Shown: in pieces, positions 34,042 through 43,056 of the stretch | How the letters are laid out: each line of letters starts with the position of its first letter | Numbering within the stretch: position 1 is the first letter of the stretch | Assembly: GCF_042684705.1 (NCBI RefSeq) | Contig: NZ_JBHULZ010000008.1 | Location: 62,001 to 126,000, forward strand | Reading direction: 5' to 3' | Length of the DNA: 64,000 bases | From: Mesonia sediminis | Lineage (GTDB): Bacteria; Bacteroidota; Bacteroidia; Flavobacteriales; Flavobacteriaceae | The notes under the pieces: generated by a model | The model's input: only the letters and a program-made list of their open reading frames with translations | The model's database searches: none | Told to the model about the DNA's origin: nothing | Made by a program: the position numbers and the translations under genes

Positions 34042-34791
34042 TTAAAAAGCATTTATAATAGCTGAAAAATCATCCGCTTTAAGCGATGCACCACCTATCA
34101 ATCCGCCATCTACATCGGGTTTTGAAAAAAGTTCTTTGGCGTTGTTAGGCTTTACGCTACCACCATATAAAATAGAGGTATTTTCAGATAAATCAGCGTC
34201 AAAGCGCTCAGTGATCTGTTGTCTGATAAACTCATGCATTTCCTGGGCCTGTTCGGGAGTAGCCGTTTCACCAGTTCCAATTGCCCAAACCGGTTCATAA
34301 GCAATAATAACCTTCTTCATTTGCTCTGCATTTAGATGAAAGAGACTATTTTCAAGTTGGCTTTTAATGGTTTCATTTTGACGATTGGCTTTTCTAGCCT
34401 CTAGCTCCTCTCCTACACAAAAAATTATTTGCATCGATTCGTCTAGCGCCGTATTAACCTTCTCAGCCAATAAATCATCGCTTTCATTATACAGATGTCT
34501 GCGTTCAGAATGCCCTATAATCACAGTTTTTACTCCAATACTGGTTAGCATAGATGCAGCAACCTCTCCCGTATGCGCTCCCTGCTTATGTGCATTACAG
34601 TTTTGTGCAATTACTTCTATATCAGAAACTTTTAGCATTTCTTTGACTGGGAATAACAAAGGGAAGCTAGGTGCAACCATCACTTTAACTTCTGAATGCA
34701 TTTCATTCTTTTTTAAAGCCTCTAGCAAAGTTATTGATTCGGGCAGGTTGTTATTCATCTTCCAGTTTCCTGCAACAATTTTATCTCGCAT
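34042..34791 (-). CDS. tpiA: Triosephosphate isomerase
   Basis: TpiA interconverts dihydroxyacetone phosphate and glyceraldehyde 3-phosphate in glycolysis and gluconeogenesis. The 249-residue TIM barrel has the substrate Lys in GNWKMNN (about 12), catalytic His in IIGHSERR (near 95), catalytic Glu in AYEPVWAIGTG (near 165-175) and phosphate-binding GGSVKPNN and GGLIGGASL. It is cytoplasmic. It follows the permease gene by 10 bases and ends at a strong terminator, closing an operon that starts at the BT_3928-like or DUF1599 gene. Confidence 0.96.
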   Translation of the reverse strand: MRDKIVAGNWKMNNNLPESITLLEALKKNEMHSEVKVMVAPSFPLLFPVKEMLKVSDIEVIAQNCNAHKQGAHTGEVAASMLTSIGVKTVIIGHSERRHLYNESDDLLAEKVNTALDESMQIIFCVGEELEARKANRQNETIKSQLENSLFHLNAEQMKKVIIAYEPVWAIGTGETATPEQAQEMHEFIRQQITERFDADLSENTSILYGGSVKPNNAKELFSKPDVDGGLIGGASLKADDFSAIINAF

Positions 34792-34801
34792 AATTTTTTA
34801 T

Positions 34802-35878
34802 TTAATTCGTTCTTATTTTTGGATCTAAATAGGCGTAAATTACATCTACCAAAATATTGATAAGCATAAACATACAGGCTATCACAATTACCGCGCCCAT
34901 TATTATTGGTAAATCTAAGGTGTTAAGTGCGTCTACAATTTCTTTTCCTAAACCATTCCACCCAAAGATATATTCCACAAAAACTGCCCCTGCCAACATT
35001 GAAGCAAACCAACCAGAAATGGCAGTTACAACCGGATTCATAGCGTTTTTTAAAGCGTGCCTCCATACTATTTGATAGGTATTAAGACCTTTGGCTTTGG
35101 CGGTACGAATATAATCTTGACTCAACACATCGAGCAGAGAATTTCGCATTAATTGAATTACTACAGCCAAGGGCCTAATGCCTAAAACCAAAGCGGGTAG
35201 TATTAAATTTTTAAGTTGTAATTGATTGGCTTCACCAAAATCATCTAACTCATATAAACTTCCTGTGGTATTCAGACCGGTGTAGTTGTGCAAAACAAAC
35301 CCAAACAGCCATGCAAATATAATGGCACTAAAAAATGAAGGGACACTCATACCTACCGTACTTAGTACTTGAATACTTTGATCTATCCAAGAGTCTTTTC
35401 TCAAAGCCGATAAAATGCCTAAAAAAACACCCAATAGCAAAGCAATACTAATTGCCGAAAATGCTAAAACAATTGTATTGGGAAGCGTTTCGGCAATCAC
35501 CTGTCCGACCTGCTTATTGTTTTTTTGAAAGGATTCTCGTAGATAAGGTCTTTTGACAACACAAGTAAAAGAGTTTGTTTTGAACAAAGCGATAGCATCA
35601 TATTTTCCTGTACTAAGAGCGGTGTAATGTGACTTATTATTTGCGTGGACCGATATGGGTGACAAGTCGTTTAAATAATACCCGTATTGTGTGGCTAAGC
35701 TTTGGTCAAATCCATATTTTTCTCGAATGATTTGCAATTGCTCTTCACTTTCATTCTGACCGAGCATCATTTGAGCGGGATCGCCGGGTAAAACTTGAAA
35801 CAATAAGAAAATTACACTTATTACCCCCCAAAGGGTTAAGGCTGCATAAACTATCTTTTTACCAATGTATGTTATCAA
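34802..35878 (-). CDS. ABC transporter permease, DppB/OppB family
   Basis: The 358-residue inner-membrane protein is of the peptide/nickel permease type. It has the N-terminal IGKKIVYAALTLWGVISVIFLLFQVLPGDPA, a periplasmic insert (about 45-125) and the EAA-loop sequence DYIRTAKAKGLNTYQIVWRHALKNA with the ATPase contact. The start codon is TTG, since a stop lies just before it and no ATG is near. No second permease, ATPase or binding protein gene lies next to it, so its partners must be elsewhere. Substrate unknown, likely peptides. Confidence 0.83.
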   Translation of the reverse strand: MITYIGKKIVYAALTLWGVISVIFLLFQVLPGDPAQMMLGQNESEEQLQIIREKYGFDQSLATQYGYYLNDLSPISVHANNKSHYTALSTGKYDAIALFKTNSFTCVVKRPYLRESFQKNNKQVGQVIAETLPNTIVLAFSAISIALLLGVFLGILSALRKDSWIDQSIQVLSTVGMSVPSFFSAIIFAWLFGFVLHNYTGLNTTGSLYELDDFGEANQLQLKNLILPALVLGIRPLAVVIQLMRNSLLDVLSQDYIRTAKAKGLNTYQIVWRHALKNAMNPVVTAISGWFASMLAGAVFVEYIFGWNGLGKEIVDALNTLDLPIIMGAVIVIACMFMLINILVDVIYAYLDPKIRTN

Positions 35879-35881
35879 AAT

Positions 35882-36979
35882 TTAATCTAATGCAATTTTT
35901 TGAGCATCATTCCAATGCAGTTTTTGTTTGATGGTTCCTTCGTGAAGCAGAACCAAACCGGGGTTAGAACGCACAATAGTTTTAATAGTGGTTTCATCGG
36001 CAAAATAAAAATCTAGGTTTAGTTGAAAATCTTTATTAATTTCTTGGTATTCTGCCGCTCCAGAAGCCGATAAAGCTATTACTTTATAACCTTTCTCTTG
36101 AGCCTGTTGGAGAACTGGTTTGATTTTTGCCCAACCTTTACGTTCGGTTTTAGATAAATTATAAGCGCTAACGATTAAAACTTTTGGTTCATTTAATATT
36201 TCTCCGGTTAAGTCTTTACCGTTTATTTCTAATGCAAAATCGTGGATTGGTGGCACATAACCTTCAGCTACCATTTCGGTTTCTACCTCAACAAACTCTC
36301 CATCAATTGGCGGGTAGCTGCCTTGAGTAGTGTAAATTTTTTCCTCACCATCTACTTTGAATTTCCAATGGTAGTCGTAAATTGCTTCTGGTGCGCCTTC
36401 TGGAACTCGCATGGCCTCTTGAATATTAACCCCTTCTTTATAGGCTCTAAAATCTACAACCGGTAAATGCATTAAGACGTGATAAGCTAAGCCCAAACAA
36501 CCTATAAAAGCCGCAAAAAATATCCATTTATGAGAATTTGGGTTAAAAATAGGTTGTATATATTTTTGATTAAAGAAAATTATAAGAATAAGCACACTTA
36601 AAACAACGTCTTTATAAAAGCTCTCCCAGGGCGTCAAGGGGATCGCATCGCCAAAGCATCCGCAATCGGTTACCTTATTAAAGTAAGCCGAATAAAAGGT
36701 TAAAAATGTAAAGAAAATAATCATTAGTAATATACTCCAGCTAGTAAATTTCTTTAAGTAACCGAGTAGTAAATTTACACCCAAAAGCACCTCAAAAATT
36801 ACAATAAAAACCGCCAAAGCCAATGCATAAGGCACTAAAAAAGGCAGATTAAGAACGCTGGCTGCAAAATAATCTTGTAGCTTAAACGAAAAACCCACGG
36901 GATCATTAAGTTTTACTAAACCACTAAAGATAAAAAGTACACCTACAAATATGCGTGCAAAGTTTACAACTGCTTTCAT
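35882..36979 (-). CDS. BT_3928-like protein (DoxX domain plus thioredoxin-like domain)
   Basis: The 365-residue protein has four predicted membrane helices in its first 150 residues, a DoxX/MauE-type unit starting MKAVVNFARIFVGVLFIFSGLVKLNDPVGFSFKL with a TDCGCFGDAIPLTPWESFYKD segment that has two cysteines. A C-terminal thioredoxin-like domain (about 235-365) lacks a CxxC pair. The fusion is common in Bacteroidota. A membrane redox role is likely, but its substrate is unknown. It lies 3 bases before the permease and 2 bases after DUF1599, so it is clearly co-transcribed. Confidence 0.8.
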   Translation of the reverse strand: MKAVVNFARIFVGVLFIFSGLVKLNDPVGFSFKLQDYFAASVLNLPFLVPYALALAVFIVIFEVLLGVNLLLGYLKKFTSWSILLMIIFFTFLTFYSAYFNKVTDCGCFGDAIPLTPWESFYKDVVLSVLILIIFFNQKYIQPIFNPNSHKWIFFAAFIGCLGLAYHVLMHLPVVDFRAYKEGVNIQEAMRVPEGAPEAIYDYHWKFKVDGEEKIYTTQGSYPPIDGEFVEVETEMVAEGYVPPIHDFALEINGKDLTGEILNEPKVLIVSAYNLSKTERKGWAKIKPVLQQAQEKGYKVIALSASGAAEYQEINKDFQLNLDFYFADETTIKTIVRSNPGLVLLHEGTIKQKLHWNDAQKIALD

Positions 36980-36981
36980 AA

Positions 36982-37533
36982 TTATTTTTTTTGCTGATTG
37001 AAATTAAGTAAAATAAGGGCAAATACGGCATAATTCACCATATCTTGATAATTAGCATCAATACCTTCGCTAACCAACGTTTTGCCTTGATTATTTTCGA
37101 TTTGTTTTACCCGCAATAATTTTTGCAAAATCAAATCGGTTAAAGAGCTTACCCGCATTTCGCGCCAAGCTTCGCCATAATCGTGGTTTTTATTCAACAT
37201 TAACTGTTTGGTTAAGGCAATTTGCTCGTCATAAACTTCTAGAGCTTGTTCTAATGACAAGTCAGGTTGCTGCGCAACACCTTTTTTAAGCTGAATCAAA
37301 GCCATCACGCTGTAATTAATAATGCCTATGAATTCTGGAATTTCCCCTTCGTCAACTTTTTGAACTTGATTTTCTTGCAATCCGCGAATGCGTTGTGCTT
37401 TAATAAATATTTGATCGGTTAGTGAAGGTAATCGCAGAATACGCCATGCGCTGGAGTAATCTTGCATTTTCTGACTAAAAAGAGCTCTACATTTTTGGAT
37501 TACGGCATCGTATTGCTGCGCTGTTTGTTGCAT
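36982..37533 (-). CDS. DUF1599 domain protein
   Basis: The 183-residue protein starts at ATG 37533 (MQQTAQQYDAVIQ); the frame runs 25 codons further, over the folP promoter region, which is unlikely to be coding. It contains two copies of the same motif, DYSSAWRILRLPSLTDQI near 25-42 and DYGEAWREMRVSSLTDLI near 120-137, so it is an internally duplicated all-helical protein. Function is unknown. It is divergent from folP and first in the operon with the DoxX-like protein, the permease and tpiA. Confidence 0.82.
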   Translation of the reverse strand: MQQTAQQYDAVIQKCRALFSQKMQDYSSAWRILRLPSLTDQIFIKAQRIRGLQENQVQKVDEGEIPEFIGIINYSVMALIQLKKGVAQQPDLSLEQALEVYDEQIALTKQLMLNKNHDYGEAWREMRVSSLTDLILQKLLRVKQIENNQGKTLVSEGIDANYQDMVNYAVFALILLNFNQQKK

Positions 37534-37591
37534 AGAAAAGATGAATTTTGCGTAAATTTCGCATTTATAATTATAAAAATCAATTTTTAAG

Positions 37592-38416
37592 ATGACAATT
37601 AATTGCAAAGGAAGCCTTATCGATTTGAGTTCACCTAAAATAATGGGTATATTGAATCTAACACCCGATTCTTTTTATGATGGTGGACAATATAAATCTG
37701 AAATACAAATACTTCAACAAACTGAAAAAATGCTTAGCGAAGGAGCCGATTTTATTGACCTTGGCGGATACAGCTCTCGTCCTGGTGCTAAAGAAGTGAG
37801 TGTAACGGAAGAGTGCCAGCGGGTGCTACCAGTAATTGAGCTTATTCTTAAAAATTTTCCCGAGACACTTATTTCAATAGACACATTTAGAAGTGAGGTC
37901 GCCGAAAAGAGTATTGGCGCAGGAGCAGCAATTATTAACGATATCTCTGCAGGAGAATTAGATCAGGCTATGTTATCAACAGCAGCCAAATTACAAGTAC
38001 CCTACATTATGATGCATATGCGAGGAAACCCAAAAACCATGCAAAGCTTAACGCAATACCAAAATCTTACTCAAGAAATTATTTTTTACTTTTCAAAGAA
38101 AATACAGCAAGCTCGTGATCTTGGTCTTAATGATATCATCATAGACCCAGGATTCGGATTTGCTAAAACCTTGACTCAAAATTATAGCTTGCTAAATGAG
38201 CTTGAACTTTTACAGCAGCTTCAAGCACCAATCTTAATTGGCGTTTCAAGAAAATCAATGATTTACAAGCTATTAGACTCAAATGCACAGAACGCTTTAA
38301 ACGGAACTACGGTCTTACACACACTGGCGCTACAAAAGGGTGCACAGATTCTTCGGGTTCACGATGTTAAAGAAGCTAAAGAATGTGTACTTATTCTAGA
38401 CCAACTTAAAGATTAA
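37592..38416 (+). CDS. folP: Dihydropteroate synthase
   Basis: FolP joins 4-aminobenzoate to the pterin pyrophosphate in folate synthesis and is the target of sulfonamides. The 274-residue TIM barrel has IMGILNLTPDSFYDGG near 18-33, the pterin-binding DFIDLGGYSSRPGA, IINDISAG and MHMRGNPKTMQ, DPGFGFAK and GVSRKSM, and the final HDVKEAKE. It lies 28 bases before cdaA, a gene order common in Flavobacteriaceae and Firmicutes-like clusters. Confidence 0.96.
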   Translation: MTINCKGSLIDLSSPKIMGILNLTPDSFYDGGQYKSEIQILQQTEKMLSEGADFIDLGGYSSRPGAKEVSVTEECQRVLPVIELILKNFPETLISIDTFRSEVAEKSIGAGAAIINDISAGELDQAMLSTAAKLQVPYIMMHMRGNPKTMQSLTQYQNLTQEIIFYFSKKIQQARDLGLNDIIIDPGFGFAKTLTQNYSLLNELELLQQLQAPILIGVSRKSMIYKLLDSNAQNALNGTTVLHTLALQKGAQILRVHDVKEAKECVLILDQLKD

Positions 38417-38444
38417 TTTATAAATTTACGAAAATCATTTTTTT

Positions 38445-39230
38445 TTGGATAGCATTAGTTTTTTAGAACTCAGAATATTAGACATTATAGACATCTTATT
38501 AGTAGCTATACTACTATATTATGTTTATCGCTTGGTTAAGGGCAGTGCAGCCATTAATATATTTATAGGCATTGTAATTATTTACCTTGTCTGGAAATTA
38601 ACCCAATTGCTTCAAATGGAAATGCTAAGCAGCATATTAGGACAGTTTATTGGGGCCGGAATGTTCGCCTTAATTGTAGTTTTTCAGCAAGAAATAAGAA
38701 AATTCTTACTTATGGTTGGCTCAACCAATTTTGGTAGTAGGCGCAACTTTCTACGTCAGTTTAAATTCAATAAAAACAATGGTAATCAACTTGAAACCGA
38801 TTTTAAATCGATAATTAAGGCTTGCCAGAAAATGGGTCAAAACAACACTGGTGCGCTAATTGTTATTAAAAGAAATACAAGTTTAGATTTTATAAAAAGC
38901 TCAGGAGATAGTATGCGCATTAAAGTAAACCAGCCTATTATAGAATCTGTTTTTTATCCAAACTCTCCTCTACATGACGGAGCTATGATTATCGAAGATA
39001 ATACTATCACAGCAACAAGGGTTATTTTACCTGTTTCTAACGATAGAAACATTCCGCTGCGTTTTGGGTTGAGGCACCGCGCTGCTATCGGCATAACCGA
39101 AAAAACAGATGCTGTTGCCTTAGTGGTTAGTGAAGAAACTGGACATACCTCCTATATCAAAGATGGAAGTTTTGATTTATACGATGATTTGGAGGAGCTA
39201 GAAAAAAAACTAGAAGAAGATCTTTCATAA
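38445..39230 (+). CDS. cdaA: Diadenylate cyclase CdaA
   Basis: CdaA makes cyclic di-AMP from two ATP; the messenger controls potassium and osmotic balance and cell-wall stress. Three membrane helices (about 12-90) precede the DAC domain, which has DGA at 178-180 and RHR at 210-212, the catalytic pair. The length of 261 residues is typical. The start is a TTG at 38445 (MDSISFLELRILDIIDI), supported by the conserved first helix; no ATG fits. It probably follows folP on the same transcript. Confidence 0.94.
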   Translation: MDSISFLELRILDIIDILLVAILLYYVYRLVKGSAAINIFIGIVIIYLVWKLTQLLQMEMLSSILGQFIGAGMFALIVVFQQEIRKFLLMVGSTNFGSRRNFLRQFKFNKNNGNQLETDFKSIIKACQKMGQNNTGALIVIKRNTSLDFIKSSGDSMRIKVNQPIIESVFYPNSPLHDGAMIIEDNTITATRVILPVSNDRNIPLRFGLRHRAAIGITEKTDAVALVVSEETGHTSYIKDGSFDLYDDLEELEKKLEEDLS

Positions 39231-39252
39231 ACTTCATCTATTTCATTAACTA

Positions 39253-41016
39253 TTATATATCGTATTCGAGAAACTGCACTTCATAAAGGCTTTTATAATA
39301 CCCTTCTTCTTTTTGAAGCAATTGTTGATGTGTTCCTATTTCAACAATTTTCCCAGCATCCATTACGATAATCTTATCTGCTTTTTTAACAGTTGCCAAT
39401 CGGTGCGCTATAATAATAGAGGTTCTTCCTTTCGTAATCTTATCGGTAGCCTCCTGAATCAACTGTTCGCTATAACTGTCTACGCTAGAGGTGGCCTCAT
39501 CTAAAACCAAAATGCTTGGTTTACTTACATAGGCCCTTAAAAACGCAATCAATTGCCGTTGCCCGCTAGACAACATCGTGCCTCTTTCTTTTACATTATA
39601 TTGATACTTCCCTGGTAAGGTATTGATAAAATCGTGTACGCCAATTTCTTTCGCTGCAGCAATGACATCCTCTAAGCTTATCTTCGGGTTTTCTAATGTG
39701 ATATTATTCTCAATAGTATCGGCGAAAAGAAAAACATCCTGTAATACAACAGCAATTTCATTCCGTAAAGATCTAAGCTGAAAATCCTTTATATTAATAC
39801 CATCTATACTAATACTTCCGTCATTAATTTCATAAAACCTACTTAATAAATTTATGATAGTACTTTTACCAGCACCAGTTGCACCTACAATAGCTACCGT
39901 TTCTCCAGCTTTCACTTTCAAATCAATCCCTTTAAGCACTAACTCATCAGGTATGTAACCAAAGCTCACTTGTTTAAATTCAATATCTCCTTGAAGATTT
40001 TTTGCTATTAGAGTCCCTTGATCTTTTATTATGGCTTTGGTATCTAAAACCGCAAAAACCCGATTTGCGGCTACCATTCCCATTTGCAGGGTATTAAATT
40101 TATCGGCTATTTGTCGTAAAGGCCTAAACAACATTTGTATAAGCTGGATAAACATGACAATTATACCCAAATTTAATTCTTCGCCCGCTACAACCCTTAA
40201 TCCTCCAAACCAAACTACTAATCCTATCGCAATCGAAGTTGCCATTTCTGCAATAGGAAAAAAAATAGAATTGTACCAAACTGTTTTAATCCAAGCATTT
40301 TTGTGTTTCTCGTTAATGGCTTTAAAACGAGCATATTCTACTTTCTCTCGATGAAAAATCTGCACTATTTTCATTCCTGTAAGCCTCTCTTGTACAAATG
40401 TGTTGAGATTAGAAACCTGTGTTCTGACCTCTTCAAAGGCCACTTTCATTTTTTTCTGAAAAACACGTGTAGCGTAAATAATCAGCGGTAAGATTAGAAA
40501 AACCAAGAGGCTTAACCTCCAGCTTTGATATAACATAAACCCAACTACCACAAGCATTTTCAATAAATCGCTAATAATCATGAAGAGCCCCTGGCTAAAA
40601 ATACTTGCAATGGTTTCAATATCGCTTACAGCACGGGTAACCAACCTACCTACAGCAGATTGATCATAATATTGCTTTTTAAATTGCAGCATATGAGCAA
40701 ACAATTTAACTCGTATATCCCGTATAACTTGCTGCCCAAGCCAATTCGCAAAGTAAATAAATCCAAACTGAGTAAGCACTTCTAACACTAAAGCTCCTAA
40801 CATTAGCATAATAAAGTTAACCAGTAAACTCGCATCTTTTGGTACTATGCTTTGATTAATGACTACCTTGGTTAAATACGGGTTAACCACCCCAAGTAAA
40901 GAGAGCAAAATAGCTGTAAAAGCTACAAAGTAAAAGGTTTTTTTGTACGGATTAGTATACGTGAGTAAACGCTTAAACAACCTAAAATCAAATGCCTTAC
41001 CCGTTTTATTTGCCAT
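39253..41016 (-). CDS. ABC exporter with fused membrane and ATPase domains (MsbA/lipid A exporter-like)
   Basis: The 587-residue half-transporter starts at ATG 41016 (MANKTGKAFDFRLFKRLL); an earlier in-frame start would reach into the truA coding end. Six membrane helices (about 20-300) are followed by the ATPase: Walker A GATGAGKST, signature LSSGQRQ, Walker B ILVLDEATSS and H-loop AHR. The architecture fits MsbA and related multidrug or lipid exporters; the substrate is not known. It overlaps truA upstream by 11 bases and probably forms an operon with it. Confidence 0.88.
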   Translation of the reverse strand: MANKTGKAFDFRLFKRLLTYTNPYKKTFYFVAFTAILLSLLGVVNPYLTKVVINQSIVPKDASLLVNFIMLMLGALVLEVLTQFGFIYFANWLGQQVIRDIRVKLFAHMLQFKKQYYDQSAVGRLVTRAVSDIETIASIFSQGLFMIISDLLKMLVVVGFMLYQSWRLSLLVFLILPLIIYATRVFQKKMKVAFEEVRTQVSNLNTFVQERLTGMKIVQIFHREKVEYARFKAINEKHKNAWIKTVWYNSIFFPIAEMATSIAIGLVVWFGGLRVVAGEELNLGIIVMFIQLIQMLFRPLRQIADKFNTLQMGMVAANRVFAVLDTKAIIKDQGTLIAKNLQGDIEFKQVSFGYIPDELVLKGIDLKVKAGETVAIVGATGAGKSTIINLLSRFYEINDGSISIDGINIKDFQLRSLRNEIAVVLQDVFLFADTIENNITLENPKISLEDVIAAAKEIGVHDFINTLPGKYQYNVKERGTMLSSGQRQLIAFLRAYVSKPSILVLDEATSSVDSYSEQLIQEATDKITKGRTSIIIAHRLATVKKADKIIVMDAGKIVEIGTHQQLLQKEEGYYKSLYEVQFLEYDI

Positions 41017-41761
41017 GGTTTGTAAAAATATGTGCAGGATAATCAACCTGCGTTAAATAAAGACCTCGAGCCGGCGCAGAAGCTCCAGCATTAGACCTGT
41101 TTTTAGATTGAATGATTTGGTGCATTGCTTTCGGTTCGCGTTTCCCGCTACCCACCTCTAATAAAGTTCCTACTATGGCTCTTACCATATTACGCAAAAA
41201 ACGATTTGCTTTTATACTAAAAATAAGTTGATGGTCCACTTGTTTCCAACTAGCGTGCATAATGGAGCAATCAAAAGTAAAAACATCTGTCTTAACTTTT
41301 GAAAAAGATTCAAAATCGGTATAATCCAATAAAATATCGGCCGCCTCTTGCATTTTCTTTATATCTAAAGTACGTTTCACAAAATAACTTCCTTGATTTG
41401 TAAAAGGATTCTTTTGCGTATCAATTATATATTCATAACTACGCGCAGTGGCATCAAAACGCGCATGTGCCTCACCGGGGACCTCAAAAAGTTGAGAAAT
41501 CGCAATATCTTTCGGCAGCAGGGTATTCATTTTGAAACAGAAATCGGTTTCGTTTAAGCTTTCTTTGCAATCAAAATGAGCAAACAATTGCTTAGCGTGA
41601 ACACCAGCATCGGTACGGCCTGCACCCACAACAGCGGTGTAATTTTGCAAAGCAATTTGCAGCTTTTCTTCTAAGACTTCTTGTACGCTAATTACATTCG
41701 GTTGCCTCTGCCAGCCAAAATAAGCTGTACCGTTGTAAGCCAATTCGATAAAATACCTCAA
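41006..41761 (-). CDS. truA: tRNA pseudouridine synthase A
   Basis: TruA makes pseudouridine at positions 38-40 of tRNA anticodon stems. The 251-residue protein has the catalytic Asp51 in VGAGRTDAGVHA and a C-terminal RFLRNMVRAIVGTLLEVGSG, both signatures of the family; RYFIELAYNGTAYFGWQRQ is the usual N-terminus. Cytoplasmic. It is first of a two-gene minus-strand operon with the ABC exporter. Confidence 0.95.
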   Translation of the reverse strand: MRYFIELAYNGTAYFGWQRQPNVISVQEVLEEKLQIALQNYTAVVGAGRTDAGVHAKQLFAHFDCKESLNETDFCFKMNTLLPKDIAISQLFEVPGEAHARFDATARSYEYIIDTQKNPFTNQGSYFVKRTLDIKKMQEAADILLDYTDFESFSKVKTDVFTFDCSIMHASWKQVDHQLIFSIKANRFLRNMVRAIVGTLLEVGSGKREPKAMHQIIQSKNRSNAGASAPARGLYLTQVDYPAHIFTNHGK

Positions 41762-41853
41762 ACTATTTACCTATTTTTGCTTTGCAAAGATACATGAATC
41801 TATAGACCATGTAGGTCTTAAAGCATTAAACCCTGTTAAAAACCTCTTATTTT

Positions 41854-42360
41854 TTGAAAAAGATTCTCCTTTTAAGTGACACCCATTCACATCTTGATGA
41901 TCGCATAATTACTTATGCCCGTCAAGCGGATGAAATATGGCACGCCGGCGATATTGGAAATTTAGAAGTAACCGATACTTTAAGTAGGATAAAACCTTTA
42001 AGAGCTGTTTACGGAAATATAGACGATGATAAAGCTCGGCGCAGTTTCCCTTTAGATTTGTTTTTTTACTGCGAACAGGTGAAAGTATACATGACTCATA
42101 TAGGCGGTTATCCAGGAAAATATAATGCCCGAACAAAGCAATTAATTGAAACTGAAAAACCTCAGCTTTTTATTTGTGGACATTCGCACATTTTAAAAGT
42201 GATGTACGATAAAAACAATCAGGTTTTACATATGAACCCTGGCGCATGTGGTACCCACGGTTTTCATAATGTTCGCACAATGCTCCGCTTTGAAATTAAT
42301 AAAGAAAAAATTGAAAAGCTAGAAATTATTGAGCTAGGAAAACGTGGTAATTTAAAATAA
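41854..42360 (+). CDS. YfcE-type metallophosphoesterase
   Basis: The 168-residue protein is a calcineurin-like phosphodiesterase. It starts with the metal-binding MKKILLLSDTHSHLDD and contains AGDIGN, YGNIDDDKARR, CGHSHI and NPGACGTHG, giving the full two-metal site. The start codon is TTG; the conserved MKKILLLSDTH N-terminus supports it. Members cleave phosphodiesters or act on cyclic nucleotides; the cellular substrate here is unknown. It is followed by a terminator. Confidence 0.88.
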   Translation: MKKILLLSDTHSHLDDRIITYARQADEIWHAGDIGNLEVTDTLSRIKPLRAVYGNIDDDKARRSFPLDLFFYCEQVKVYMTHIGGYPGKYNARTKQLIETEKPQLFICGHSHILKVMYDKNNQVLHMNPGACGTHGFHNVRTMLRFEINKEKIEKLEIIELGKRGNLK

Positions 42361-42389
42361 AAAAACCCAGTGAAAATCACTGAGTTTTT
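42361..42389. terminator. Terminator after the phosphodiesterase gene
   Basis: The stem AAAACCCAGTGA / TCACTGAGTTTT, with one bulge, lies 1 base past the stop and ends in T residues. The A run before it would also let it stop transcription of the minus-strand DUF4293 gene. Confidence 0.75.
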
Positions 42390-42417
42390 ACGCACTAATA
42401 CTACTAAGATATTAGGT

Positions 42418-42828
42418 TTATCGCAGTCGGTCTACAGATTTTACAAGTGCTTCATCCTTTTTGATGGCTTTATTAGCCAACACTAAAAAAACGATAGAAA
42501 TGATAGGAAGAAACAACCCAATACCTTTCTCTGAGATATTCATCTCTCCAGGTACGATTAGAGACCAGTACACGAAAAATCCTAGTAAAATAAAGTTTAA
42601 TATGATGTTGAGTCTGTTCATAACAAACTGCAATTTTCTATTTTTAAATAAAAAGATACTTACCAATGCCAATAAAGCACTCAATAGAAGTCCCGCTAAA
42701 ACATAAGGTAGGTCTGTGGCATAAATTGGATTTGCATTGGGGTTCAACCACAAGCTAAATACAAATGACGCCATAACACTAACCACCAAACTCAGCAATA
42801 AATAAATACTTTGAATGCGTTGAATCAT
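42418..42828 (-). CDS. DUF4293 membrane protein
   Basis: The 136-residue protein starts at ATG 42828 (MIQRIQSIYLLLSLVV); the frame runs 37 codons upstream over AT-rich sequence that is not conserved in character. Four hydrophobic helices are seen at about 7-27, 45-65, 75-95 and 105-125. DUF4293 is restricted to Bacteroidota; its function is not known. It is divergent from rho, a common arrangement in this group. Confidence 0.85.
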   Translation of the reverse strand: MIQRIQSIYLLLSLVVSVMASFVFSLWLNPNANPIYATDLPYVLAGLLLSALLALVSIFLFKNRKLQFVMNRLNIILNFILLGFFVYWSLIVPGEMNISEKGIGLFLPIISIVFLVLANKAIKKDEALVKSVDRLR

Positions 42829-43056
42829 TTTTATCTTTTGATATGGATACAAAAATATAATATTTATTGTATTTGAAAACCCTAAAAAAGAAAATAAAAT
42901 TGTATTATTGCAGTATCTATGCGTAACCACTTCAAACAAGGTTACTTAGAACTTCATAATTTTTTCAAAAAAAACATACATTTTACCAAACCGTCGTTTT
43001 TCACATATAGGTTTTGGTTTTAACACAAAACATTCAATAATATATTTTTTCAATAG

